Part shown: piece by piece, positions 54,169 through 63,259 of the stretch
How positions within the stretch are numbered: the first letter of the stretch is position 1
Layout: every line of letters begins with the position of its first letter
Assembly (NCBI RefSeq): GCF_017355985.1
Contig: NZ_JAFIQU010000006.1
Location: 62,001-126,000 of the forward strand
Reading direction: 5' to 3'
Origin: Arenibaculum pallidiluteum
GTDB taxonomy: Bacteria > Pseudomonadota > Alphaproteobacteria > Azospirillales > Azospirillaceae
DNA: 64,000 bases
The notes under the pieces: model-generated
Seen by the model: the letters and a program-made list of their open reading frames with translations, nothing else
What the model was told of the DNA's origin: nothing
Databases searched by the model: none
Position numbers and translations under genes: made by a program

Positions 54169-54278
54169 CGGATTGGTCTTCTTCCTTGGTGGCCGCGGGG
54201 CTTGCGGCCGCGGGCCTCGGTGAGGGCGTCAGGTCGCGGCCGGGGGCGCCCCGCGGGGGAGCGCGCCCGGCGCAGGAG

Positions 54279-56069
54279 TCAGTAGACGCGAGCCTTGGGC
54301 GGGAACACCTGCACCTCGTTGGTGAGGGTGTAGAGATGCACCGGCCGGTAATCGAGCCTCGTCTGGCCGGCCTCGTCGACCCACACCACCGTGTGCTTCA
54401 TCCAGTTCTCGTCGTCGCGCTCGGAGAAGTCCTCGCGGGCATGGGCACCGCGGCTCTCCTGGCGATTGGCGGCGGAGTTGATGGTGGCCACCGCCTGGAC
54501 CATCAGATTGTCGAGCTCGAGCGCCTCCACAAGGTCCGAATTCCAGACCATGGAGCGGTCGGTGACCGCGAGCTCGGGCCGCTTCGCCCAGACGTCCTGC
54601 ATCAGCCTGACGCCCTCCTCCAGCACCTCGCCGGTGCGGAAGACCGCGCAGTTGTTCTGCATGATCTTCTGCATCTCGAGCCGCAGGTGCGAGACGCGCA
54701 GGCTGCCATTGGCATTGCGCATGCGGTCCAGCCGCTCGATCGCCTTCTCCTCGCCCGGGAGCTTGGCGTCGGGATGGCTGCTGCCCTTCTCCACCACCTC
54801 GGCGGCGCGGATAGCGGCCGAGCGGCCGAAGACCACCAGGTCGAGCAGCGAGTTCGAGCCCAGCCGGTTGGCGCCGTGCACCGAGACGCAGGCGGCCTCG
54901 CCGATCGCCATCAGTCCGGGCACCACCGCGTCGGGGTTGTCCGCGGTCGGGCGCACGACCTCGCAGCGGTAGTTCGTGGGGATGCCGCCCATGTTGTAGT
55001 GCACGGTCGGCAGCACCGGGATCGGCTCGCGCGTGACGTCGACGCCGGCGAAGATCTTCGCGGTCTCGGCGATGCCGGGCAGCCGCTCGTGGATGATCTT
55101 CGGGTCCAGGTGCTCGAGATGCAGGTGGATGTGGTCCTTGTTGGGGCCCACGCCCCGCCCCTCGCGGATCTCGATCGTCATGGAGCGGCTGACCACGTCG
55201 CGCGAGGCCAGATCCTTGGCCGAGGGGGCGTAGCGCTCCATGAAGCGCTCGCCCTCGCTGTTGGTCAGGTACCCGCCCTCGCCGCGCACGCCCTCGGTAA
55301 TCAGGCAGCCCGAGCCGTAGATGCCGGTCGGGTGGAACTGCACGAACTCCATGTCCTGGAGCGGCAGGCCCGCGCGCAGCACCATGGCGTTGCCGTCGCC
55401 GGTCGAGGTGTGGGCCGAGGTGCAGGAGAAGTAGGTGCGGCCGTAGCCGCCCGTGGCCAGCACCGTCATGTGGCCGCGGAAGCGGTGCAGCGTGCCGTCT
55501 TCGAGGTTCCAGGCGAGCACGCCGCGGCACACCCCGTCCTCGTCCATCAGCAGGTCGAGGGCGAAATACTCCACGAAGAACTCGGCATCGTGCTTCAGCG
55601 CCTGCTGGTACAGCGTGTGCAGGATCGCATGGCCCGTGCGGTCGGCGGCGGCGCAGGTCCGATAGGCCTGGGTCTTGCCGTACTGGGCGGTCATGCCGCC
55701 GAAGGCGCGCTGGTAGATCTTGCCCTCGGGCGTGCGCGAGAACGGCACGCCGTAATGCTCGAGCTCGATGATCGCGGGGATCGCCTCGCGGCACATGTAC
55801 TCGATGGCGTCCTGGTCGCCCAGCCAGTCCGACCCCTTCACGGTGTCGTACATGTGGTAGCGCCAGTCGTCCTCGCCCATGTTGCCGAGCGCGGCAGAGA
55901 TGCCGCCCTGGGCGGCCACGGTGTGGCTGCGCGTCGGGAAGACCTTCGTGATGCAGGCCGTCTTCAGCCCCTTCTCGGCCATGCCGAAGGTGGCGCGGAG
56001 CCCCGCGCCGCCGGCGCCGACGACCACCACGTCATAGGTGTGGTCGATGATCTTGTAGGCGTTCGCCAT
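54279..56069 (-). CDS. sdhA: Succinate dehydrogenase flavoprotein subunit
   Basis: 596 residues from the ATG at 56069. FAD dinucleotide-binding [17 protein letters not shown], covalent-FAD His in [11 protein letters not shown], substrate residues in HPTGIYGSG and [10 protein letters not shown], and the Arg-containing [20 protein letters not shown]. Length is typical for alphaproteobacterial SdhA. Oxidises succinate to fumarate on the cytoplasmic face of the membrane; fumarate is also the end product of the nic genes in this window. Begins 5 bases after sdhD. Confidence 0.97.
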   Translation of the reverse strand: MANAYKIIDHTYDVVVVGAGGAGLRATFGMAEKGLKTACITKVFPTRSHTVAAQGGISAALGNMGEDDWRYHMYDTVKGSDWLGDQDAIEYMCREAIPAIIELEHYGVPFSRTPEGKIYQRAFGGMTAQYGKTQAYRTCAAADRTGHAILHTLYQQALKHDAEFFVEYFALDLLMDEDGVCRGVLAWNLEDGTLHRFRGHMTVLATGGYGRTYFSCTSAHTSTGDGNAMVLRAGLPLQDMEFVQFHPTGIYGSGCLITEGVRGEGGYLTNSEGERFMERYAPSAKDLASRDVVSRSMTIEIREGRGVGPNKDHIHLHLEHLDPKIIHERLPGIAETAKIFAGVDVTREPIPVLPTVHYNMGGIPTNYRCEVVRPTADNPDAVVPGLMAIGEAACVSVHGANRLGSNSLLDLVVFGRSAAIRAAEVVEKGSSHPDAKLPGEEKAIERLDRMRNANGSLRVSHLRLEMQKIMQNNCAVFRTGEVLEEGVRLMQDVWAKRPELAVTDRSMVWNSDLVEALELDNLMVQAVATINSAANRQESRGAHAREDFSERDDENWMKHTVVWVDEAGQTRLDYRPVHLYTLTNEVQVFPPKARVY

Positions 56070-56074
56070 GGCCT

Positions 56075-56458
56075 TCAGCCTCCGAAAGCGATCTTGAGGA
56101 CGGAGAAGACGCCGGCCGTCCCGAGCAGCACGCAGAGGAACTTCACCGCCAGCAGCAGGGCGACCTTCGCGCCCTCGGAATGGACGTAGTCCTCGATCAC
56201 CACCTGCAGCCCGAGCGCCGCATGGTAGAAGGAGACCACCACGAACAGCACCGCCAGCACCGCCGAGAGGGGGCTGGAGAGCCACAGCGCCACGGCTTCC
56301 CAGGGCTGGCCGATCAGGCCGATCACGGCGATCACGAACCACAGGGTCAGCGGAACCAGCGCGACCGAGGTCACGCGCTCCTGCCACCAGTGCTGGGTGC
56401 CGGCATTGGCGGTGCCGAGACCGCGGACGCGGCCGAGGGGGGTACGGAAGGAGTTCAT
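56075..56458 (-). CDS. sdhD: Succinate dehydrogenase membrane anchor, SdhD
   Basis: 127 residues with three membrane segments. [20 protein letters not shown] holds the conserved His and acidic residues of SdhD that lie near the heme b and quinone sites. The N-terminus [19 protein letters not shown] is the usual alphaproteobacterial SdhD opening. Begins 7 bases after sdhC. Confidence 0.93.
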   Translation of the reverse strand: MNSFRTPLGRVRGLGTANAGTQHWWQERVTSVALVPLTLWFVIAVIGLIGQPWEAVALWLSSPLSAVLAVLFVVVSFYHAALGLQVVIEDYVHSEGAKVALLLAVKFLCVLLGTAGVFSVLKIAFGG

Positions 56459-56465
56459 CTCGACC

Positions 56466-56855
56466 TCACCAGACGATCAGCGCGACGAGCCAGGTCAGGA
56501 CCGTCAGGCCCAGCGCCGCGCCGACCACGAACCAGCCGCCGAGATAGACCGACGGCATCTCGAAGCCGTAACCGGCATCCCAGACCAGGTGCCTGATCCC
56601 GTTGCAGAAGTGGTACCAGTTGGCGAGGGTGAAGCCGAACAGCAGCAGCAGCCCGAGCCAGGAGCCCATGAAGCCCTGGACGGTGGCGTAGGCCTCGGGC
56701 CCGGTCGCCGCGGCCACGAGCCACCAGACCAGCAGCAGCAGCCCGGCCGAGAGACCGATGCCGGTGATGCGGTGGGTGATCGAGAGGACGCTGGTGATCT
56801 GCGGACGGTAGACCTGGAGATGAGGAGAGAGCGGCCGACTGCCGGTTCCTGCCAT
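56466..56855 (-). CDS. sdhC: Succinate dehydrogenase cytochrome b556 subunit, SdhC
   Basis: 129 residues from the ATG at 56855; a longer frame upstream is Arg/Pro-rich and not homologous-looking. PLSPHLQVYRPQITSVLSIT and HRITG form the quinone-site N-terminus; the heme ligand is the His in WYHFCNGIRHLVWD. Three membrane segments. First gene of sdhCDAB. Confidence 0.94.
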   Translation of the reverse strand: MAGTGSRPLSPHLQVYRPQITSVLSITHRITGIGLSAGLLLLVWWLVAAATGPEAYATVQGFMGSWLGLLLLFGFTLANWYHFCNGIRHLVWDAGYGFEMPSVYLGGWFVVGAALGLTVLTWLVALIVW

Positions 56856-56991
56856 GTCTGTCTTCCTCGATGGGCCGCGGCGGGGGGAGGGACGTACGGC
56901 CGGGCACAAGCACTTGTGATCAAACGCGGACTGATCTAACGCTGCAGGACAGGGGAGTCAACGCCGCCCCCTGAAGATGTTCCCGTCCCGT

Positions 56992-57885
56992 TCACCGACT
57001 TTCGCCGCGCTGCACCGTGAGCGCCCGCACGGCCTCGGCCAGCGAGACCAGGCGCTGCGCCTCCTGCACGTGCAGCAGCTCCACCAGCTTGCCGTCCAGC
57101 AGCGTCACCGCCCGGCCGGCCTCCATGGCCTCGGCATGGGCGGCCACGACCCGCCGCGCCCAGGCGATCTCGGCCTCGTCGGGCGCGAAGGCCGCGTTCG
57201 CAGCGTCGATGGTCCGCGGGTGGATCAGCGTCTTCCCGTCGAAGCCGAGCTCGCGCCCCTGCCGGCAGGCGAAGGCGAAGCCTTCGTCGTCCTGGATGTC
57301 GAGATGCACGCCGTCCAGCGCGGCGAGGCCGTACGCCCGCGCCGCCAGCACGCACAGTCCCAGCGCGGTCAGCATGGGCAGGCGATCGCGCGTATGCGCC
57401 GCCCGCAGGTCCTTGGCGAGGTCCGACGTGCCCATGACCAGCGCCGCCATGCGCGGGCTGGAGCCCGCGATCTCCTTCGCGTTGAGGACGCCCAGTGGCG
57501 TCTCGACCATGCACCAGACAGCGAGCCCTGCCGGCGCGCCATTGGCCTCCAGCAGCGCCACCGCCTCCCGCACGGGGCCCGGCCCGTCCACCTTGGGCAG
57601 CAGCACCGCATCGGCGCCCGCACGCGCCATGGCGGCGAGGTCGTCGCGCCCCCAGGGCGTATCGAGCCCGTTGACCCGCACGACCAGCTCGCGCGGGCCG
57701 AAGCCGCCGGCCGTCAGCGCCGCGGCGATCTGGGCGCGCGCGGCCTCCTTGGCATCGGGCGCGACCGCGTCCTCGAGATCCAGGATCAGCGCATCGGCCG
57801 GCAGCGAGCGGCCTTTCTCGATGGCGCGCGGGTTCGATCCCGGCATGTAGAGGACGCTGCGGCGGGGCCGGGGCGTTGCGGCCAT
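56992..57885 (-). CDS. CitE-like lyase (HpcH/HpaI aldolase family)
   Basis: 297 residues from the ATG at 57885, with GGGGAGA before it. TIM-barrel blocks: SVLYMPGSNPRAIEKG, the Mg-ligand motif LDLEDAVAPDAKEAAR, LLPKVDGPG, MVETPLGVLNAKEIAG, and HLDIQDDEGF with FDGKTLIHPRTID. This is the pattern of malyl-CoA/citramalyl-CoA lyases and thioesterases and of citrate lyase beta chains. No citD or citF neighbours are present, so a CoA-thioester lyase is more likely than citrate lyase. Upstream of sdhC on the same strand but not clearly in its operon. Confidence 0.88.
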   Translation of the reverse strand: MAATPRPRRSVLYMPGSNPRAIEKGRSLPADALILDLEDAVAPDAKEAARAQIAAALTAGGFGPRELVVRVNGLDTPWGRDDLAAMARAGADAVLLPKVDGPGPVREAVALLEANGAPAGLAVWCMVETPLGVLNAKEIAGSSPRMAALVMGTSDLAKDLRAAHTRDRLPMLTALGLCVLAARAYGLAALDGVHLDIQDDEGFAFACRQGRELGFDGKTLIHPRTIDAANAAFAPDEAEIAWARRVVAAHAEAMEAGRAVTLLDGKLVELLHVQEAQRLVSLAEAVRALTVQRGESR

Positions 57886-57963
57886 CGGCTGTCTCCCCAA
57901 GGGACCGGCGCGTCTGGGTTGCGCGCCCGCCAGTGGTATAGACGGTGCGCGCGAGGACAGTCC

Positions 57964-58842
57964 ATGGCATCATCCGCGGCCATGAAGTCGATCCTGTCCA
58001 TCCAGTCCCACGTGGCCTACGGCTACGTCGGCAACCGCGCGGCCGTCTTCCCCCTGCAGCGGCTTGGCTTCGACGCCATGGCGGTGAACACCGTCCAGTT
58101 CTCGAACCACACCGGCTATGGCGCCTGGACGGGCGACGTGCTGTCGGCCGAGCATGTGGCCGCGATCATCGACGGCATCGACCAGCGCGGCGGGCTCGCC
58201 GGGTGCGATGCCGTCCTCTCGGGCTACATGGGCGATGCAGCCCTCGGCGAGGCGATCCTCGACGCCGTAGCCCGGGTGCGCCGCGGAAATCCAGGGGCGC
58301 TGTACTGCTGCGATCCCGTGATGGGCGACGTCGGACGCGGCTTCTTCGTGCGCCCGGGCATCCGCGAGTTCATGACGGAGCGCGCCGTGCCGGCCGCCGA
58401 CGTGATCACGCCCAACCAGTTCGAGCTGGAGGCCCTGTCTGGCCGCACCGTCGGCGACCTCGCCTCGGCACTGGAGGCGACCGCCGCCGTGCGCGCCCAG
58501 GGTCCGCACCACGTGCTCGTCACCTCGCTCGTGCGCGAGGGCGCCCCGCCGGACACCATCGAGCTGCTTCTGGATTCGCCGCAGGGCGCCTGGATCATCG
58601 CGACGCCCCTGCTGCCGCTGAACCCGCCGCCGAACGGCGCGGGCGACGCCGTGGCGGCACTGTTCCTTGCGAAGTTGCTGGAGACGGGCTCGCCCCGGGA
58701 CGCGCTGGAGCACGCGGCCTCGGCGATCTGGGGCGTGATCGATGCGACCCGGCGCGCCGGCACGCGCGAGCTGCAGCTCGTCGGTGCCCAGGACCAGCTC
58801 GTGGCGCCGTCCCGCCGCTTCCAAGCCGATCCGCTGCGCTGA
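57964..58842 (+). CDS. pdxY: Pyridoxal kinase
   Basis: 292 residues from the ATG at 57964 (AGGA upstream); a second in-frame ATG at 57982 begins the conserved part. PfkB/ribokinase-like PdxY blocks: SILSIQSHVAYGYVGNRAAV, FSNHTGYGAWTG, YCCDPVMGD, ITPNQFELEALSG and the anion-hole/catalytic PPPNGAGDAVAALF, with Asp as base. Phosphorylates pyridoxal to PLP for the salvage pathway; cofactor for the aminotransferases in the window. Divergent from the CitE-like gene. Confidence 0.94.
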   Translation: MASSAAMKSILSIQSHVAYGYVGNRAAVFPLQRLGFDAMAVNTVQFSNHTGYGAWTGDVLSAEHVAAIIDGIDQRGGLAGCDAVLSGYMGDAALGEAILDAVARVRRGNPGALYCCDPVMGDVGRGFFVRPGIREFMTERAVPAADVITPNQFELEALSGRTVGDLASALEATAAVRAQGPHHVLVTSLVREGAPPDTIELLLDSPQGAWIIATPLLPLNPPPNGAGDAVAALFLAKLLETGSPRDALEHAASAIWGVIDATRRAGTRELQLVGAQDQLVAPSRRFQADPLR

Positions 58843-58846
58843 ACCG

Positions 58847-58863
58847 CCGGCCCCGACGGCCGG
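58847..58863. terminator. Short hairpin between convergent pdxY and asd
   Basis: CCGGCC-N5-GGCCGG occupies most of the 23 bases between the two stops. It is short and without T runs, so a weak bidirectional terminator at best. Confidence 0.4.
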
Positions 58864-58865
58864 GA

Positions 58866-59882
58866 TCAGCCGAGATGGTCGCGGATCAGCGCCTCGGCGA
58901 TCTGCACGGCGTTCAGGGCCGCGCCCTTGCGCAGATTGTCGGCGACGATCCACATCTGCAGGCCGTTCTCGACGGTGATGTCCTCGCGGATGCGGCTGAC
59001 GAAGACCAGGTCGTCGCCCGCGGCCTCCACGGGGGTCACGTAGCCCTCGTCGGCGCGGTGGTCGACCACCGCGATGCCCGGTGACTCGCGCAGGAGCTCG
59101 CGGGCCTCCTCGGCGGAGATCGGCTCGTCGAACTCGACGTTCACGGACTCGGCATGGCCGAGGAAGACCGGCACGCGCACGCAGGTGGCGGCGACCTTGA
59201 TGGAGGGGCCGAGGATCTTCTTGGTCTCCACCATCATCTTCCACTCCTCCTTGGTGGAGCCGTCCTCCATGAAGGCGTCGATGTGGGGGATCACGTTGAA
59301 GGCGATCTGCTTCGTGAAGTGCTCCTTCACGATGGGATCGTTGACGTAGATGCCGCGGGTCTGGCCGAACAGCTCGTCCATGGCCTCGCGCCCGGCGCCG
59401 GAGACCGACTGGTAGGTCGAGACCACGACGCGGCGCACGCGGGCGCGGTCGTGCAGCGGCTTCAGCGCCAGCACCATCTGGATCGTCGAGCAGTTGGGGT
59501 TCGCGACGATGTTGCGGCGGCGGAAGCCCGCCAGCGCCTCGGGGTTCACCTCGGGGACCACCAGCGGGACGTCGGGATCCATGCGGAAATGGCTGGTGTT
59601 GTCGATCACGACGCAGCCCGCGGCGGCGGCGCGGGGGGCGAACTGGGCCGAGACCTTGGCCCCGGGCGAGAACAGCGCGAGATCGAAGCCCTTGAAGTCG
59701 AAGCGGGCGAGGTCCTGCACCTTCAGGACGTCGTCCTCGCCGAAGGACACCTCGCTGCCGATCGACTTCTCGGAGGCGAGCGCCGCCACGTCCTCGACCG
59801 GGAACTCCCGGTCGGCGAGGATGGAGAGCATCTCGCGGCCGACATTGCCGGTCGCGCCGACGACGGCGACCTTGTAACCCAT
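58866..59882 (-). CDS. asd: Aspartate-semialdehyde dehydrogenase
   Basis: 338 residues from the ATG at 59882. NADP turn VVGATGNVGREMLSIL, phosphate/substrate block SFGEDDVLK, catalytic Cys in NPNCSTIQMVLALKPLHD, SGAGREAMDEL, and the active His in RVPVFLGHAESV. Reduces aspartyl phosphate to the semialdehyde for lysine/DAP, threonine and methionine synthesis, so it also supports peptidoglycan. Standard length; convergent with pdxY. Confidence 0.97.
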   Translation of the reverse strand: MGYKVAVVGATGNVGREMLSILADREFPVEDVAALASEKSIGSEVSFGEDDVLKVQDLARFDFKGFDLALFSPGAKVSAQFAPRAAAAGCVVIDNTSHFRMDPDVPLVVPEVNPEALAGFRRRNIVANPNCSTIQMVLALKPLHDRARVRRVVVSTYQSVSGAGREAMDELFGQTRGIYVNDPIVKEHFTKQIAFNVIPHIDAFMEDGSTKEEWKMMVETKKILGPSIKVAATCVRVPVFLGHAESVNVEFDEPISAEEARELLRESPGIAVVDHRADEGYVTPVEAAGDDLVFVSRIREDITVENGLQMWIVADNLRKGAALNAVQIAEALIRDHLG

Positions 59883-59970
59883 GGGAGGCTTCCTTTTCAC
59901 AGAGGGCCCTTGACTTATGGCCTGGACTGGAGAATTGCAAGCGAGCGGCTCGCTGCGAGGGAAGGTCGTC

Positions 59971-60381
59971 ATGGCCGGTCGATTCCAGACCTATGCGGAG
60001 TTCTGGCCCTATTACCTGGCCGAGCACAGCCGGCCCGCGACGCGCCTGCTCCATGTCCTCGGCACCGGGCTGGCGCTGGTCCTGCTGGCCGCTGGCATGG
60101 TGACGGCCGAGCCGCTGCTGGTCCTGCTCGCCGTGGTGTCGGGATACCTCTTCGCCTGGATCGGGCATTTCGCGGTGGAGCGAAACCGCCCCGCGACCTT
60201 CACCCATCCCTGGTGGTCGCTGGTCAGCGACTGGCGCATGTTCTTCCTGTTCCTGGGCGGGCGCCTGGATGCCGAGCTGCGGCGCCACGGCATTCCGGCC
60301 GGGCGGACGGCTGCCGCGGAACGACCCTCGTCTCCGGGCACGGGGCGCCATGCCTCGCCGGGCGCGGAGCGCCGGCCGTGA
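59971..60381 (+). CDS. Mpo1-like/DUF962 membrane protein
   Basis: 136 residues from the ATG at 59971 (GGGAAGG upstream). Conserved His-rich layout of the family: YYLAEHSRPATRLLHVLGTG, WIGHFAVERNRPATFTHPWW and SLVSDWRMFFLFL, with two to three hydrophobic segments. The yeast homologue Mpo1 is an iron-dependent dioxygenase of 2-hydroxy fatty acids; bacterial function is unproven. A disordered Pro/Ser tail extends the C-terminus. Overlaps the next gene by 4 bases. Confidence 0.86.
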   Translation: MAGRFQTYAEFWPYYLAEHSRPATRLLHVLGTGLALVLLAAGMVTAEPLLVLLAVVSGYLFAWIGHFAVERNRPATFTHPWWSLVSDWRMFFLFLGGRLDAELRRHGIPAGRTAAAERPSSPGTGRHASPGAERRP

Positions 60382-60635
60382 GCGATCTCCGCGAAATCAT
60401 CGCCCTCGCCATCCGCGGAGCCGACAAGAGCTTCTTCAACGAGGACTACGGCAAGCAGGCGGCCGCGGTTCTCAGCGCCCTGCGCAAGGCCGGGTACGAG
60501 GTCGTCCCGAACGAGGCCTCGGACGCGCTGGTGGACTTCGCCTGCGACAACCTTCCCTTCGGGCGGCTGAAGCAGCAGGACTTCATCCGCCAGCTCTACC
60601 AGCTGCTGGTCGAGAACGCCCGCAAATACCCGTGA
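60378..60635 (+). CDS. Small hypothetical protein
   Basis: 85 residues from a GTG at 60378 inside the stop of the Mpo1-like gene (GTGA overlap). Soluble, probably helical: DKSFFNEDYGKQAAAVLSAL, KAGYEVVPNEASDALVDFAC, then FIRQLYQLLVENARKYP. Coupling and balanced composition suggest a real gene. No family recognised. Its last codons lie in a short tandem duplication. Confidence 0.75.
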   Translation: MSDLREIIALAIRGADKSFFNEDYGKQAAAVLSALRKAGYEVVPNEASDALVDFACDNLPFGRLKQQDFIRQLYQLLVENARKYP

Positions 60636-60654
60636 CCCCCAAATACCCGTGACC
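60623..60654 (+). repeat. Tandem duplication spanning a stop codon
   Basis: CAAATACCCGTGACC occurs at 60623-60637 and again at 60640-60654 (period 17). The first copy contains the stop of the 85-residue gene; the second is non-coding. Confidence 0.9.
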
Positions 60655-60733
60655 GGGGCCGCATGATCGGCTATGGTACCGCGCATGGTCGATGCGATCC
60701 GCATGCCGGGCACCAGCCCGTCCCGATATTGGC

Positions 60734-60755
60734 GCCGCCGGTTTAAGCCGGCGGC
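60734..60755. terminator. Hairpin downstream of the 85-residue gene
   Basis: GCCGCCGG-TTTAAG-CCGGCGGC, a perfect 8-bp stem about 100 bases past the stop. No T run follows on either strand, so its role as a terminator is uncertain. Nothing else recognisable was seen between 60655 and 60895. Confidence 0.4.
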
Positions 60756-60895
60756 CTAGGATCGCGCACCGTCGCAGATGCCGAAGCCGCCCGGTCGAAG
60801 AGGCGGCATCAGCACGCGACCTGCATTTCCACGGCAGACCCGTCACACGTCGAACTCTTTGCCCCGGGCGGCTTCCTGAACCCCAGGAGGATCCC

Positions 60896-61054
60896 ATGTT
60901 CGATTTCGACGTCGTCACCGGCCCCGCACTTCCCCCGCGAAATCATCCCGAGCCCGCGGAGCAGGCCCGCCAGCCCCAGGCCGGCCAGCCCGCGGGCAGC
61001 AGCCAGGGCGGCCTGGCCGACAAGGCCCCGGCGGGAGCCGAAGCCCGGGCCTGA
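60896..61054 (+). CDS. 52-residue small hypothetical protein
   Basis: ATG at 60896 preceded by CAGGAGG with 5-6-base spacing, the best ribosome-binding site in the window. The product starts MFDFDVVTGPALPPRNHPEP and continues as a Gln/Pro/Gly/Ala-rich, probably disordered chain with no membrane segment. A perfect hairpin follows 14 bases after the stop, giving a compact single-gene unit. No family recognised; coding status rests on the start signal and the terminator. Confidence 0.6.
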   Translation: MFDFDVVTGPALPPRNHPEPAEQARQPQAGQPAGSSQGGLADKAPAGAEARA

Positions 61055-61068
61055 CCGGCCCCTCCGCA

Positions 61069-61093
61069 GCGGACGCAGCCAGGCTGCGTCCGC
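61069..61093 (+). terminator. Hairpin after the 52-residue gene
   Basis: GCGGACGCAGCC-A-GGCTGCGTCCGC, a perfect 12-bp inverted repeat with a 1-base centre, 14 bases past the stop. Strong stem but no following T run. Confidence 0.6.
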
Positions 61094-61511
61094 GACCACG
61101 GGGATCCCGGCGCCCCCCCCCCCCGGGCCTCGCAAGGCCACGCCATGGCGTGCGGCGCCTCGCCCGCGAGTGCCAGCCCCAGCGTGTTCCCCGGGATCAC
61201 CGCCCCCTTCCCTGCCCGCGACCGCCGCCGTGGCGGCGCGCCCTGCGCGCGTCCGCCCAGATCGGCCCATGAAACGCGGCCTGTGCCGTGAACGCCGGTC
61301 TCGCCGGGCCTGCGCCTGAGCCGCCGCGCCTTGGCGACGGCTCGGGACCAGGCTATCCGGCACGATGCCATCGGCCCCGCGAAGGGCCGCCCGCGGGCCA
61401 CGCATCGCCCGCCGGCAGCATCGGCCGCATCGGCCGAACGTATGAAAATAAACCTTGCATTCGCGTTCGCCAAAGAAAGAAAGTACATCATCTTCCGGCG
61501 ATGCGGACCCG
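61094..61511. other. Intergenic region with poly-C tract and promoter of the MurR/RpiR operon
   Basis: About 420 bases without a credible gene. A run of twelve C occupies 61113-61124. From 61440 to 61500 the sequence turns AT-rich (GAAAATAAACCTTGCATTC, then CAAAGAAAGAAAGTACATC), the likely promoter and operator zone for the regulator gene. No clear -35/-10 pair was assigned. Confidence 0.55.
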
Positions 61512-62417
61512 ATGGAACCTTCCGGCTCCCTGATATCCCTGATCCTGCAGCACCGGGCCTCGATGACGGCGCTGCATGGGCAGCTTGCGGACCACATCCT
61601 CGAGCATCCGCTGCAATCGGCGACCATGGGCATCGAGCAGCTCGCGAAGTCGGCGGGCGTGTCGATCGCGACGGTCAACCGGTTCGTCCGCTCGCTTGGC
61701 CTTGCGGGCTACGCCGAGTTCCGCGCGCGCTCGGTCGAGGCGTTCCGGCGGACCATCGGCCCCATCGAGAAGCTCCGCGACCAGGAGAGCGCCCCGCGCG
61801 AGCCCTCGGCGATCTTCGTCAGCTCGCTGCGCGCCGCGGCTGCCAACGTCGCGGAGAGCGAGGACATGCTGCGCGGCGAGGCCTGCCAGCAGGCCGCCGA
61901 CATGATCCTGTCGGCCAGGACGGTCGTGCTGGTGGGCGCGGGCATCAGCGCGGCCCTCGCCGATTTCACCGCGGAGCTCATCTCGCCCTTCTGCAGGGCA
62001 CAGCTCCTGCTCACGGGCTGGGGCGGGTCCGAGCGCATGATGCGGCACGCCATGCGGATCGGGGCGGGCGACGTGGTGATCGGGTTGACGGTCCCGCGCT
62101 ACTCGAAGTCGACGGTCTCGATGGTCAGGACGCTGCGCGACCAGGGGGCCGCCGTCATCGGCATCACCGACGCGCCGACCTCGCCGCTGGTTCCCTATTG
62201 CGACGCAGTCCTGTTCGGCTGCGCCCGCCATCCGGTCCTGCACGCGTCGAGCACGGGGATCGTGGCGATGGCCGAGGGTCTCGCCGCGGTGCTCACGCGC
62301 CAGCGCCAGACGGTCGCCGAGGCGACCGAGCTCACCGAGCGCATCTACCCCTATCTCGTCGACGACAATGCCGGGCCCGCCGCGGCGGCGCCTGCCCGGA
62401 TCGAGGATACCGAATGA
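61512..62417 (+). CDS. MurR/RpiR-family transcriptional regulator
   Basis: 301 residues from the ATG at 61512; a longer frame upstream is Ser/Lys-rich and unlike the family. N-terminal HTH_6 domain with [20 protein letters not shown] and [21 protein letters not shown]-terminal SIS sugar-phosphate-binding domain from about residue 125 ([18 protein letters not shown]), with [20 protein letters not shown] and [15 protein letters not shown]. Overlaps the aminotransferase gene by 4 bases, so it is the first gene of that operon and probably its regulator. Confidence 0.9.
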   Translation: MEPSGSLISLILQHRASMTALHGQLADHILEHPLQSATMGIEQLAKSAGVSIATVNRFVRSLGLAGYAEFRARSVEAFRRTIGPIEKLRDQESAPREPSAIFVSSLRAAAANVAESEDMLRGEACQQAADMILSARTVVLVGAGISAALADFTAELISPFCRAQLLLTGWGGSERMMRHAMRIGAGDVVIGLTVPRYSKSTVSMVRTLRDQGAAVIGITDAPTSPLVPYCDAVLFGCARHPVLHASSTGIVAMAEGLAAVLTRQRQTVAEATELTERIYPYLVDDNAGPAAAAPARIEDTE

Positions 62418-63255
62418 CGCTCGCTTACTGGAACGGCAGCTACGCTCCCCTGGATCAGGTCAAGGTCTCGCCGCTGGATCGCGGCTTCGTCTTTGGCGAC
62501 GGCGTCTACGAGGTCGTCGCCTTCTACGGGACCGAGCCCTTCGAGATCGACGCCCATCTGGCGCGTCTCGGGCGGAGCCTCTCGGCGCTGCGCATCGCGC
62601 TGGATCCCGCTGCCGAACGGCTGGGCGAGGTCCTGCGCCGCCTGCGCGCCGATTGCGGGGCCGCGGACGCGACGGTCTACCTCCAGGTGACGCGGGGCGC
62701 CCCGGACACGCGCGGCCACGCCTTCCCGGCGAACACCAGGCCGACGGTCTTCGGCTTCGCATCGCCCCTGTCTCGGCTGAAGCCCGACGCGCTGGCCGCG
62801 GGCTTCGCCGCGGTCACCGCCCCCGACATCCGCTGGCAGCGCTGCGACATCAAGGCGATCGCCCTGCTGCCGGCGGTCCTGTCCGCCCAGTTCGCCAAGG
62901 AGAATGGCGCGCTCGAGACGATCCTGCACCGCGACGGGCTGGTCACCGAGTGTTCCTCCAGCAACGTCCTGATCGTCCGGGAGGGGCGCGTGGTCACGCC
63001 CGCGGCGGACCATCGGATCCTCGACGGCATCAGCCGGCAGGTCGTCCTGCGCATCGCCCGCGGAATAGGCCTGACCGTCGAGGAGCGCGACGTCACCCTG
63101 GACGAGCTGAGGACCGCGGACGAGGTCTGGGTCACCAGCACCACCAAGGAGGTCGCGCCCGTCGTCTCGCTCGACGGCGCGGCGGTCGGCCAGGGGCGGC
63201 CCGGCCCCGTCTGGCGGCGCATCCGCGGCGCCTTCGATGCCCTGATCAACCGCGG

Positions 63256-63259
<4 letters not shown>
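62414..63259 (+). CDS. Class IV aminotransferase, D-amino-acid aminotransferase type
   Basis: 281 residues. Fold type IV blocks: [20 protein letters not shown] near the N-terminus, the Schiff-base Lys in [14 protein letters not shown] (about 148), and [20 protein letters not shown] and [13 protein letters not shown] for PLP phosphate. The DIK-x-LL pattern and length fit D-alanine/D-amino-acid aminotransferases (Dat) rather than IlvE. Links D-amino acids to 2-oxoacids. Flanked by 4-base overlaps on both sides. Confidence 0.88.

Noticed and set aside
57970-60351. Long minus-strand open frame across pdxY, asd and the Mpo1-like gene
   Set aside because: Runs through three genes with solid family motifs in other frames; no motif of its own.
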